NCBI RefSeq assembly: GCF_048553275.1
Contig: NZ_JBLZMW010000005.1
Location: 124,001 to 188,000, forward strand
Source of the DNA: Pacificoceanicola sp048553275
GTDB lineage: Bacteria; Pseudomonadota; Alphaproteobacteria; Rhodobacterales; Rhodobacteraceae
DNA: 64,000 nucleotides
Direction: 5' to 3'
Every line of letters starts with the position of its first letter. Position 1 is the first letter of the stretch. Below the pieces are notes generated by a model. It saw only the letters and a program-made list of their open reading frames with translations. It did not search any database and had not been told where the DNA came from. Of the stretch, positions 29,601 through 36,285 are shown piece after piece. Both the position numbers and the translations under genes were made by a program.

Positions 29601-30237
29601 CCTGCAACAGGGTCGCAGGCCGAACGCCCTGTCCGGTCACGGCATCCTCACGGCTCTCGGCGGCGAGGTGGTGGCGTTGGGCAATACCGGCTTTTCCTCG
29701 GAGCTTTACCTGCAGGCCTTCGGCCTATCCGGCGCGCTGGTTCAGGGAGAGGACGCGGCCTTCGACTATGACGGCACTCTGCTCGCCGGAGGCGACATTC
29801 AGCTCAACGACAATCAGATCCGCCTCGACGGGCAGGACAGCCGCGCTGCCACCTCGGTCAGCGCCGTGGTCGCGGCCTCGCTCGACAGTGTGATGATACA
29901 GAGCAATCAGATCGCCCTCGACGTCGGCATCAACGATTTCGTTGCAATCAACGCGCTGGCGCTCGGCTGGACCGTCCACGTCAGCGCAAACCGGCTGAAG
30001 GAGCCGATCTTCAATGCGCTGCTCTCTGCGCTGACGCTTGGATTGATGAACACCACCACGGCCAATCAGGCGACGCATTGCGTTCTGGCCTTTGGTCCCG
30101 CCGCGATGCGGGTGGATAGCGGCAATACCGAACTGATCGAAGCGATCTTCAACCAGGACATTCCCATCTGCGGCCGGCTGCGCCAGGGCATGCTGGGCTT
30201 GCAGACCTTCGGTCAGACCATGCAACCCGTCCAGTGA
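26689..30237 (+). CDS. Right-handed beta-helix protein, probable tail fibre or receptor-binding protein
   Basis: The 1182-aa product has an N-terminal baseplate-attachment-like region (about 1–400, 'DPRINTRGIEGQTGRVITDEDL') and a long parallel beta-helix (about 470–1000). Pectate-lyase-like turns include 'GGKILVLPGVYEERVELYNC', 'DITIEGCKGRTRVIAPDGDD', 'DSRDITLRDLTID', and 'MVIRDCEILGMGGCGISVAM'. Such helices bind or cleave polysaccharide; catalytic residues cannot be assigned by eye. Start is ATG 26689 with an AGGAG site six bases away; an upstream TTG is rejected. It is the best candidate for target recognition. Confidence 0.82.
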   Translation: MATRDHTVSRFDPRINTRGIEGQTGRVITDEDLTLIGQVTSEEAAQDRIGIIGPHGTSDHGFRISAATIANGTPDFDIEAGNYWIGGLRAQLHETTTFRGQPDWLQNPAGTVAAGERIDMVWLEVWEQIVGATEDAAMVDPALGGVDTTARRRVMSRVHLAEDLDGDDCAEVWENLQQRWRDAGHGTVTALNELAGDGTLTTRFTGEGVTQNLCSPPVASGFLGAANRAIRVQMTGPDTFCWGFENGGRLLRALVTEAGRLTLLTDPVDAHHWPAPGQVVQVLPWGGVLDHGEKIADELAACHFTTVEAGYDPDEGTFTLTDPLPAGFGDAWLTRPDADALRLTKYGTSDAQGAFVFVRIWDRGEDRSAPELDATLPQVLGDTGIEVTLAGTTLRRGDSWEIAARPSAPDEIIPWELDVGRAYGPYRRYVAPLARILWHGRQGSEIIDCRRRFRPLTRMGDCITLRVGDGTHSFGDYEHIQQAVEALRHTGGKILVLPGVYEERVELYNCHDITIEGCKGRTRVIAPDGDDTPVFHLRDSRDITLRDLTIDAPRQLAVLATRSPNGKLGTARVRLESLSITHFQHGGIMMFWTQDLTISGCSLFAEGSFVPGVRLPDITHRPGLYAQGKDITIRDTEVLGRSPDTLTTALGGIQIGGGSEDVLIERCAIAGSYGHGITLGSVSYVPDFNTVSIEQSYSAHGTTAVVSHDFWLSANNCFGIDPGRHPENPEGGADLLPISDGPIESMVIRDCEILGMGGCGISVAMYFDFDANPDFITTNDLEIRNCRIQGNLLGENVAYPEQIRAVAAYGGITLGDVAGLDVRDNRIEDNGLEDDTPKTGVFVLFGEGLSICDNTIRANGRRADQTDSTPSGWRGGVVIGQVRPLPQVDAISDTGVRSDGGQALRVTGNTIVAPQGRAVTGFGLGPMMVSNNRLTTQSGGTDSWLPALSGIGVAPQKLNLGIILGAALIVALQQGRRPNALSGHGILTALGGEVVALGNTGFSSELYLQAFGLSGALVQGEDAAFDYDGTLLAGGDIQLNDNQIRLDGQDSRAATSVSAVVAASLDSVMIQSNQIALDVGINDFVAINALALGWTVHVSANRLKEPIFNALLSALTLGLMNTTTANQATHCVLAFGPAAMRVDSGNTELIEAIFNQDIPICGRLRQGMLGLQTFGQTMQPVQ

Positions 30238-30248
30238 GGAGACAGATC

Positions 30249-30995
30249 ATGGCACGGAAAAACACGCTTGATCCCAAGGATTTCAAAAGTCCCATTGACC
30301 TGGACACGCTGGCGAACGGGCTGAACACCTTACCACAGTTGACCGATGCCATGCGTATCGCCGGGATGCGCGACGGGGCAGGATTTGCCCGCGCCAAGGC
30401 GATCAGCGCCGAGCGCGCGGCACTTCGAGCCAAACTCGCCGGGGACAGTCAGGCGCTCTCCCGCGCTGAGAAGGCGATGACCGACGCCACCGCACTGGAG
30501 ACCGCGCTGGACAGGGAGGTGCAGCGTGTCGAAACCGGCCTTGCTGCGGTGCTGAACCCCGATGGCGGGAAACCGACGGCCAAGTCGCGGTTTGCCCTGA
30601 GTGGCTGTGTGATGACAAGCAAGGGGGCGCCAGCAGCCGGTGCCGTGGTTGTGCTGCGGTATGACGCAGACGAAACCCCGGTCCGCATCGAAACGGACGA
30701 GGGCGGCCGGTTTGCCATAGACCTTCCTGTGGGCACGGGAAAGGGCAAGGTGCCAGACGGCGCGACGCTGATGTTCGAGGTTGCTTTGGGGGAACGGCCG
30801 GTTCGGGCCGGACATTTCCCCACCGTCGTGGTCACAGGTGGCGGCGCCCAAGATGTCGTGCTGACCCTGCCAAAACCCAGCGATCAGACGGAACAGTCCG
30901 GCAGCGGGTCAGGCTGTATTTTCAGTCCAGACGCACAAAAGGCAAAGTCACGCCTGGCGCGCCTGACAAGCCCTTGGGATCTGTTCAAAGACTGA
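30249..30995 (+). CDS. Operon-terminal eCIS protein with carboxypeptidase-regulatory-like domain
   Basis: The 248-aa product has an N-terminal helical part (about 1–110, with a coiled-coil-like Ala/Arg/Glu run) and a beta-sandwich at about 120–210 ('FALSGCVMTSKGAPAAGAVVVLRYDAD', 'RIETDEGGRFAIDLPVG'), which resembles carboxypeptidase regulatory-like domains. The tail is Ser/Gly-rich then 'CIFSPDAQKAKSRL'. ATG 30249 has a GAGGAGA site; GTG 30234 is less likely. It closes the operon before a strong terminator. Role unknown: accessory structural protein or cargo. Confidence 0.72.
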   Translation: MARKNTLDPKDFKSPIDLDTLANGLNTLPQLTDAMRIAGMRDGAGFARAKAISAERAALRAKLAGDSQALSRAEKAMTDATALETALDREVQRVETGLAAVLNPDGGKPTAKSRFALSGCVMTSKGAPAAGAVVVLRYDADETPVRIETDEGGRFAIDLPVGTGKGKVPDGATLMFEVALGERPVRAGHFPTVVVTGGGAQDVVLTLPKPSDQTEQSGSGSGCIFSPDAQKAKSRLARLTSPWDLFKD

Positions 30996-31030
30996 CGTCC
31001 CGGAAGATCGGGAAAACACCGCAGGAGCGA

Positions 31031-31063
31031 GACGCCCGCCGACCATGTCGGCGGGCGTCTTTT
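31031..31063 (+). terminator. Intrinsic terminator of the eCIS operon
   Basis: A perfect 13-bp inverted repeat (GACGCCCGCCGAC at 31031–31043, mirrored at 31047–31059) with a 3-base nominal loop is followed by TTTT at 31060–31063. It lies 35 bases after the last stop codon of the operon. It may also slow transcription from the small minus-strand gene. Confidence 0.9.
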
Positions 31064-31071
31064 GTCGAGTA

Positions 31072-31185
31072 TTAATTGGCGCTTTTGGCCGTCGCCGGAG
31101 CGGGCGGTTCTACAGTGCCGATCTTGGGCGCGGCCGCCGAGGCTGCCCCCTTCAGGGTAAGAAGTTTTTCGGTTTGAAGCTTCAT
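31072..31185 (-). CDS. 37-aa peptide gene, possible modified-peptide precursor
   Basis: A short minus-strand frame starts ATG at 31185 and ends TAA at 31072–31074. It has an AAAGGA ribosome site eight bases upstream. The peptide splits into a basic/amphipathic leader-like part ('MKLQTEKLLTLKGAA') and an Ala/Pro/Thr-rich end ('TVEPPAPATAKSAN'). It stands next to a ligase, carrier, hydrolase and HExxH putative peptide hydroxylase cassette, and is divergent from the hydrolase gene. That context makes a ribosomally made, modified peptide plausible. It contains no Cys, Ser-rich core or Asp/His repeat, so chemistry cannot be predicted. It could also be chance; a longer plus-strand frame here (31045–31272) lacks features. 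Confidence 0.5.
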   Translation of the reverse strand: MKLQTEKLLTLKGAASAAAPKIGTVEPPAPATAKSAN

Positions 31186-31328
31186 TCCAATGTCCTTTCA
31201 CGAGATGAACCGGGGCCACAAAAAGGCATCGCACCCTCCTCTGCCCCGCCTTGGTCCATCCTCCAAAATTGACTGCTTCCGAACCGAATGCCAAGTCACC
31301 AAAGAAAAAATTGTTGCCTTAAAGGAAT

Positions 31329-31342
31329 TTGTCGCGCGACAA
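31329..31342. promoter_or_regulatory. Perfect palindrome, candidate operator
   Basis: TTGTCGCGCGACAA is an exact 14-base palindrome in the 187-base region between the divergent peptide gene (31185) and hydrolase gene (31373). It begins 44 bases before the hydrolase start, where a dimeric regulator could control transcription in either direction. No promoter nearby is convincing. Confidence 0.4.
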
Positions 31343-31372
31343 CGTAAGTTGAGCAGAAAAGGTAAACCAGCC

Positions 31373-32050
31373 ATGACAAATGCCTGCAAAGATCAAAGCG
31401 AAAAGCAATTGATCGCTCTTGAGCGTATGATGCGTGGGTGGCCGGGAGAGCCGCTGGACCGGCGCGGCATCGTGCGAATCCTCAATGCCACCGGCAGCAA
31501 ACCTCCGATCTTCTGGATTTTCAACGTCCGCCACGAACCGGAAAATTTCGCGAATGCGCTCGGACCGGATCAGCCCTTGATCTATGGTCGCTCGCTGCAT
31601 TTGATTCTTGGCCCCGATGAAGACCGCGACAGCGCCTTGATTGGGCTGGCCAACTATTTCTTGCGCTGGCTAGCCCCAAGAATGACGGTTACGCGCCACT
31701 TCCTTGGCGCAAACTGTCAGGGTGCGCGCTGTTTGTTGATGCTGACACAGCGCCTGATGGCCAAGGACATCCGCGTATCAGGTGTCTGCCTGATTTCAGC
31801 GCTGCCCGATATCGAGGTCGGTGTGCCGGCGCTCTTGATCTACGGCAGCCGCGATCCGCATCATGATCCATTTTTCCATGATGCGGTTTCCGCCCAGAAA
31901 CAGGCCAGCCGGTGCTTTGCCACCGTCCGAAGACAGCTCGTTGATGCCGAACATGGCCAATATGGCAGGGTCGAAACGGTCGAAACCGTGGTCGCACGGG
32001 TTCAGGATTTCCTGGCATCGCTCAACGCGCGCGCCGCGTTCAGCGCCTGA
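31373..32050 (+). CDS. Thioesterase-like alpha/beta hydrolase with Cys nucleophile motif
   Basis: The 225-aa product resembles stand-alone NRPS-type thioesterases: 'KPPIFWIFNVRHEPENFANAL' then 'LGPDQPLIYGRSLHL' in the N-terminal part, a nucleophile elbow GANCQG at residues 112–117 with Cys115 in place of the usual Ser, and late 'VPALLIYGSRDPHHDPF' with a possible acid and final 'DAEHGQY' His. It would release or transfer an acyl/aminoacyl group from a carrier. Start ATG 31373 is preferred; the frame reads upstream to 31190. Its 3' end overlaps the convergent carrier gene by 49 bases. Confidence 0.72.
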   Translation: MTNACKDQSEKQLIALERMMRGWPGEPLDRRGIVRILNATGSKPPIFWIFNVRHEPENFANALGPDQPLIYGRSLHLILGPDEDRDSALIGLANYFLRWLAPRMTVTRHFLGANCQGARCLLMLTQRLMAKDIRVSGVCLISALPDIEVGVPALLIYGSRDPHHDPFFHDAVSAQKQASRCFATVRRQLVDAEHGQYGRVETVETVVARVQDFLASLNARAAFSA

Positions 32051-32268
32051 GCGAAATCCGCGACTGTCGGATTCTGGATCAGGGCCGATGGATGCACCGG
32101 AACCCCGAGCGTGCCCTCCATCGCTGCCGCAATTTGCACGGCCTTGATCGATTCACCGCCCAGATCGAAAAAATCGCTGTCTTCATCTATGACAGTGCCA
32201 GGGAATGCCCTGGAAAAGGCCCTTTGGACATGGGCTTCCAGCTCGGACAACGGATCAGAATTTGCCAA
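32002..32268 (-). CDS. Acyl/peptidyl carrier protein
   Basis: The 88-aa product is a phosphopantetheine carrier: 'DSDFFDLGGESIKAVQIAA' contains the LGGxS attachment motif with Ser40, the form common in NRPS-type carriers. It is expected to be loaded by the adjacent AMP-forming ligase and to present the substrate to the HExxH enzyme or the thioesterase-like protein. It overlaps the ligase gene by 14 bases in an apparent three-gene minus-strand operon. No phosphopantetheinyl transferase is seen nearby. Confidence 0.9.
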   Translation of the reverse strand: MANSDPLSELEAHVQRAFSRAFPGTVIDEDSDFFDLGGESIKAVQIAAAMEGTLGVPVHPSALIQNPTVADFAQALNAARALSDARKS

Positions 32269-33706
32269 AACAACGCTCCTCTTGCGCGCTCAGCGCCATG
32301 AGATCCTTGAGGGAAATCTTGCCCGACGCGTTGCGCGGCAGGCTCGCGGTCACCCACATGATATCGGGATGTTTCAGGGTCGACACCGCGTTTCGTATGG
32401 CACGCGTCAGATCGGCCAAGGCAAGGCCACTTTCGACCGCGAGCGCGATCCTGTCCCCGCCGTCGCGGGAATCCGGTACGGCGAAGGCCATGCAATCACG
32501 CACACCGTTCAGCCCCAGAACATCGGATTCGATCTCGCTCAAGTTGACCGTGACACTGTTTCGGCAGGCAAGCTGGCCCGCCCGGCCCACAACATAGAGA
32601 TAGCCCCCCGCATCCAGTTTCCCCAAATCGCCGGGCCTGATGATCTTGCCGTCGAGCCAGTGCATCTGAACCGTGATGCTGCCAATCGTGCCCGTTGGCA
32701 GCCGCGCGCCATCCGGCCCCTCGATCCAGACCTCGACGCCCTCAAGCGGCCGCCCGACGGAGCCGGGCCGCTCCGCCGCCTCTGCGCCCGTGATCAACGC
32801 AACAGCGCCCGCATGGCTCATTGAATAAGTGTTGCAGGCAGCGGGGCTGAGCAGGCGATGCGCCTTCTGCAAATCCTCCGGCGCAATCGGACCACCAACC
32901 GTCGAAAACCGAAGCAGCTGTGGATAGGCCGGTCCGACACTGGCCACATCCCGCGCGGCATGGTGCTGCAGCAGATCCCGGATCAACACCGGCGCGAGAG
33001 AGACCGACCTCAGGTTCGGCTGTGACAATGCGTTGTCCAGATCCTCAAGCGTGTGAAACAGTGGCAGGCTGATCAGCTGGCTGCCATAGGTCAACGTCCG
33101 TAGCCAATGGCTCACCACGGCATTGAACGACAAAGACCCCTGCGTAAGCCCGTGCAGCGCGTGAATGTCGCCCAACAGCGCAAAGGTCGCGTCCAGCACC
33201 CCGAGAAATTCCCGATGCGTCCGGGTCCGGAACTTGGCCGCGCCCGTGGTGCCGGAACTGGACAGGTAGACCGAAGGCAGATCGTCGATGCCGTCGAAGG
33301 ACAACACATCGCGCGGCGGATTGTCCGGCGGTTGCGGCAGCAGCCTTGCGTCCGGCTCTCGGACAAGGCGTTTGAAGTCCGTGTAGAGACGCGTGGCGCC
33401 AACAATCGAGGCGGAGGCGCGCATCTCGGCAGCGGTCTGGCGGATGTCAAAGAAGACCGGCGCCGCGCCGAGCGACCACAGCGCCAGCATCGCTTCGGCG
33501 CCGCGCTCCTGATCCGCACAGGTCAACGCCACCGCGTCGCCGCGTGCAATGCCATCTTCGTGGAAGACCCGGGCCAACGCGGCGGCGCGCGCCATGAAGG
33601 CACCCCGCGTGAGGATCGCGCCCTCGCGCGCAATCATCGGGGCCTCCGGATCAGCCAGAACATGCGTCAGAAACGCATCCCCGAAATTTCCGGCCTCAAC
33701 CGGCAT
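32255..33706 (-). CDS. AMP-forming acyl/aminoacyl ligase (stand-alone adenylation enzyme)
   Basis: The 483-aa product is an ANL-superfamily enzyme. The P-loop-like 'YLSSSGTTGAAKFRTRTHRE' lies at about 148–167, 'STVGGPIAPEDL' and 'NTYSMSHAG' in the middle, 'RPGDLGKLDAGGYLYVVGRAGQ' is the hinge/A7–A8 core and 'LPRNASGKISLKDLM' near residue 456 carries the C-terminal catalytic Lys. It activates a carboxylic acid as the adenylate and likely transfers it to the downstream carrier. The substrate cannot be read by eye. Start overlaps the HExxH gene by 11 bases. All core motifs are intact. Confidence 0.92.
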   Translation of the reverse strand: MPVEAGNFGDAFLTHVLADPEAPMIAREGAILTRGAFMARAAALARVFHEDGIARGDAVALTCADQERGAEAMLALWSLGAAPVFFDIRQTAAEMRASASIVGATRLYTDFKRLVREPDARLLPQPPDNPPRDVLSFDGIDDLPSVYLSSSGTTGAAKFRTRTHREFLGVLDATFALLGDIHALHGLTQGSLSFNAVVSHWLRTLTYGSQLISLPLFHTLEDLDNALSQPNLRSVSLAPVLIRDLLQHHAARDVASVGPAYPQLLRFSTVGGPIAPEDLQKAHRLLSPAACNTYSMSHAGAVALITGAEAAERPGSVGRPLEGVEVWIEGPDGARLPTGTIGSITVQMHWLDGKIIRPGDLGKLDAGGYLYVVGRAGQLACRNSVTVNLSEIESDVLGLNGVRDCMAFAVPDSRDGGDRIALAVESGLALADLTRAIRNAVSTLKHPDIMWVTASLPRNASGKISLKDLMALSAQEERCFGKF

Positions 33707-34682
33707 TCAGAGCCTCCCGCGCATCATGAAACAGGGTTTGCCCAAAGGGCGTGAACTGCGCATCGCTTTGTAAGACCGGGAGGCAATCCCCGAAGGCCTG
33801 CCTCGCACCGGATTCCAACGGCAACAGGGCCTCGGACCAATCCGGTGCCTGGGCGCTGGCGCGGACGGCCTGCGCCGCGGCAACCATCCGGGCCGAGACC
33901 CAGGCCGCGTGGAAAATGCCCTCCATCGGACGCGGCTCGCGACGCAGCGGCGAGCAATACCGCGCCTCGCTGTCATTGAGCAAAACCGGATCGGCCAGAT
34001 GGTAGAGGAACAGCCGCAGATGCGCGGCCTCATGGACAAGCCCCATGAGCGCCTGCTCCGGGCTTGTCAGCGACTGCGCATTGAACAACAGCGCCCCGAA
34101 GGCGTCGAAGCTGGACGCGCCGCCGAAATGGCCGGCGCTGGTTGGCCCCGGCACCGCCAATAGCAGTTGTGAGACAAGACCGCACAGGTCCGCATGCCAC
34201 GTCGGCGCCGCCGCACGCAGCCCGCCCAGCGCCTGCATCAGCGCGGTTTCTGCCGCCTCCGCCGTTTCGTGGTCCGGGGCGTCGAGATCAGTCATCAGCC
34301 CTACGTCGTCCTGAAACGCCGGACGCAGGAGGCGCAGACCGGTGCGCGACAGATCCGGCGCGCCGAAGCGCAACACGGCAGGACGCTCGGGCGCGGCCGT
34401 GCCTGCCGGGGCGGCCTCCAACAAATCGTTGCAGGCAGCGGCAAAGCCCGCCTCGTCCTTGGCTTGCGCGGCTTTCAGCAGGGCGGCATGGGCGGCAAAA
34501 ACGACAGGCGCAGGATAGGGCCGGGCCTCACGCGTCAGACCCGACACAAGATCCTGGGTCACGGTATCGGGTGCAATTCCTTGCCCCGCCTCGAAAATCA
34601 GGTGATGGAGGGACGTATAGAGCCGGTCCCGAAGATCGGCTTTTGTAGCGTCAAGCCCGCGCAGCGCCGGGTAAAGCGTCAT
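33696..34682 (-). CDS. HExxH-type putative peptide/aminoacyl beta-hydroxylase
   Basis: The 328-aa product matches the 'HEXXH motif' peptide-modification family (mod_HExxH, described as alpha-ketoglutarate-dependent beta-hydroxylases). The core is 'SSFDAFGALLFNAQ', 'ALMGLVHEAAHLRLFLY' (H217, E218, H221), 'YCSPLRREPRPMEGIFHAAW' (R247, R251, H258 as candidate cosubstrate or metal residues). Family members act on ribosomal peptides and some on carrier-bound amino acids. I start at ATG 34682: a promoter-like -10 lies at 34716–34721, so the longer ATG at 34715 would fall at the transcription start. It heads the hydroxylase–ligase–carrier operon. Confidence 0.85.
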   Translation of the reverse strand: MTLYPALRGLDATKADLRDRLYTSLHHLIFEAGQGIAPDTVTQDLVSGLTREARPYPAPVVFAAHAALLKAAQAKDEAGFAAACNDLLEAAPAGTAAPERPAVLRFGAPDLSRTGLRLLRPAFQDDVGLMTDLDAPDHETAEAAETALMQALGGLRAAAPTWHADLCGLVSQLLLAVPGPTSAGHFGGASSFDAFGALLFNAQSLTSPEQALMGLVHEAAHLRLFLYHLADPVLLNDSEARYCSPLRREPRPMEGIFHAAWVSARMVAAAQAVRASAQAPDWSEALLPLESGARQAFGDCLPVLQSDAQFTPFGQTLFHDAREALNAG

Positions 34683-34715
34683 GGCATGTTCCGTTCGTCC
34701 CTCGGCATGATGCAA

Positions 34716-34744
34716 GATATGCGCGACAGACGTCAGGCTGACAA
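34716..34744 (-). promoter_or_regulatory. Candidate promoter of the HExxH–ligase–carrier operon
   Basis: On the minus strand TTGTCA (34744–34739) and CATATC (34721–34716) are 17 bases apart, 34 bases before the chosen ATG. It lies between the fibre gene and the cassette, so the cassette can be transcribed independently. Confidence 0.4.
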
Positions 34745-34769
34745 GGCTACCCGGCGCATCCGCGTCGCG

Positions 34770-35939
34770 TCATTGCGCCTGCATCTGCACCTCAATCCGC
34801 GCCAGACGGGCTTCGAGGTCGGCGTTTACCCGTTGCTGCGCCTCCAGCGCATCACTCAACTGTCCGATGTACAGATGCGCTTTTTCAAGCTCGTTGAGCA
34901 TGCCGCCCGACATCCGGGTCAGGTTGAACGGGCCGTCCTCCGGCGTTGGGCCAACGTTGGGCAGATGCTTCATCTCGCGCATCATGGCGCCCTGCTCGGC
35001 AATCGTTGGCAGCGGGTAATCCGCATCAAAGACCCGATCACAGCCTGCGGCACAGGACCCGGCAGTGAACAACTCGCCCTCGATCGTCAGATCGCCATCC
35101 GCCGTAAGCGTCATCTCCGGCCCATCTGCAACGGCATCGGTGATGATGAACCGGTTCGGCGCGTTGTTTTCATGGACGAAATACCAAGTCGTGCCGCTAT
35201 CCGTATTGTCGAAGGTAAAGTAGGAACCCCCGTTGTTCTTCATCGCGAACATTTCACGCACTGCCTTGGGACCAGTGTCCTCGACCAGTACCTTCGCGGT
35301 GCCGTTGGCAGAAGACACATGCAGGCGGGCCGCTGGTTGATCTGTACCAAGACCTACAAATCCGTTGGCCTCGAGGTGCATGGTGTCCGTCGGTGAACCG
35401 GGCACGATGCGGAACGGTTCGGTGAGGTTCGACCGGTCGATGATACCCAGATCCCCGCCATTCAGGAATTCCCACGACTGCCCGCTGCTTGTTTCTTCAA
35501 GCCGGAAGGTCGGCTGAGTGCCGTCAACGATGTGCAGGTTGGACAGCGGGATCGACGTCCCGAAACCGACGTTGCTGTTGGAATCGAGGAAGATAGAATC
35601 CTCCCGTGCCCCGGCAGCCAGGTGCATCAGGACGCTGTCGCTGTCCACGTCATAGACCTCGAAATACTCTTCGCCGTTCTGAGATTCGTCGTTGAAGACC
35701 AAGGCCCAATCGTTGGTCGGATCTCCGGCAACCGTCGACGTATCGTTGATATAGAACCTGTTGTCTGGCGCTTTGATCATGACCTCGACGGTCGGTGGAA
35801 AGGACTCGGACGCCGTGCACTCCGTGCCAAAACAAATCTTTCCGTCGATGCTGTGATCACCGCTCAACAGAGTTTGTGCCGATGCACCGGAGGCGAGGAG
35901 GGTCATGGAGGCCACTGCATAATTAATCGTTTTCATCAT
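34770..35939 (-). CDS. Secreted fibre-like protein with C-terminal coiled coil
   Basis: The 389-aa product has a signal peptide ('MMKTINYAVASMTLLASGASAQ', cleavage after ASA). The body holds repeated 'VGFGTSIPLSNLHIVDG' and 'VGLGTDQPAARLHVSSANG' units, as in fibre shafts, and ends with a coiled coil ('LNELEKAHLYIGQLSDALEAQ' onward). It is the complete paralogue of the truncated gene at 1–795. It is probably surface-exposed or released. Start ATG 35939 or 35936 (MM); the longer open frame adds a non-signal extension. No direct link to the injection system is proven; bracketing is suggestive. Confidence 0.82.
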   Translation of the reverse strand: MMKTINYAVASMTLLASGASAQTLLSGDHSIDGKICFGTECTASESFPPTVEVMIKAPDNRFYINDTSTVAGDPTNDWALVFNDESQNGEEYFEVYDVDSDSVLMHLAAGAREDSIFLDSNSNVGFGTSIPLSNLHIVDGTQPTFRLEETSSGQSWEFLNGGDLGIIDRSNLTEPFRIVPGSPTDTMHLEANGFVGLGTDQPAARLHVSSANGTAKVLVEDTGPKAVREMFAMKNNGGSYFTFDNTDSGTTWYFVHENNAPNRFIITDAVADGPEMTLTADGDLTIEGELFTAGSCAAGCDRVFDADYPLPTIAEQGAMMREMKHLPNVGPTPEDGPFNLTRMSGGMLNELEKAHLYIGQLSDALEAQQRVNADLEARLARIEVQMQAQ

Positions 35940-36005
35940 GTCTTTCTGAACGTGCGCAGATGTCCGGGGCCGTCCTTGCACGGAATAATTCTATGTTTCA
36001 GTCAC

Positions 36006-36021
36006 ATGCACCGGCATGCAC
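36006..36021. repeat. Direct repeat ATGCAC with 10-base period
   Basis: ATGCAC at 36006–36011 and again at 36016–36021 lie about 70 bases upstream of the fibre start. The 10-base spacing places both on one face of the helix, as for a regulator site. No regulator is known. Confidence 0.3.
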
Positions 36022-36285
36022 ATTAAAAATCAAAAACGCATCAATCCCGCTGGTGCGCAATGTATTGGGTTGACCTCTGTTCAGGCGGCCATCTCGCCCC
36101 TTCACTGGTCAACCATCCAGATCGCAATCCCGACGACCGAGACGCTGACTTCTTAACTCAGGTTAATAACCTGATGGGTCCGCTGTCAAACCCGCGAGCG
36201 CGCAATTCGGAGCCCGGTCTCGGGGTTCCGCGCGAGCCAATACCTTTTCCGTGATCGCCCGCAATCCGCAGAGCGCAGATTGCCC

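Noticed and set aside
26401..29640. 1079-aa open frame on the minus strand
   Set aside because: It lies antisense to the beta-helix gene, has no domain, and reflects GC-rich codon bias; the plus frame has clear motifs and a ribosome site.
31045..31272. 75-aa plus-strand frame after the terminator
   Set aside because: It starts inside the terminator hairpin and has no ribosome site; the minus-strand 37-aa frame is better supported.
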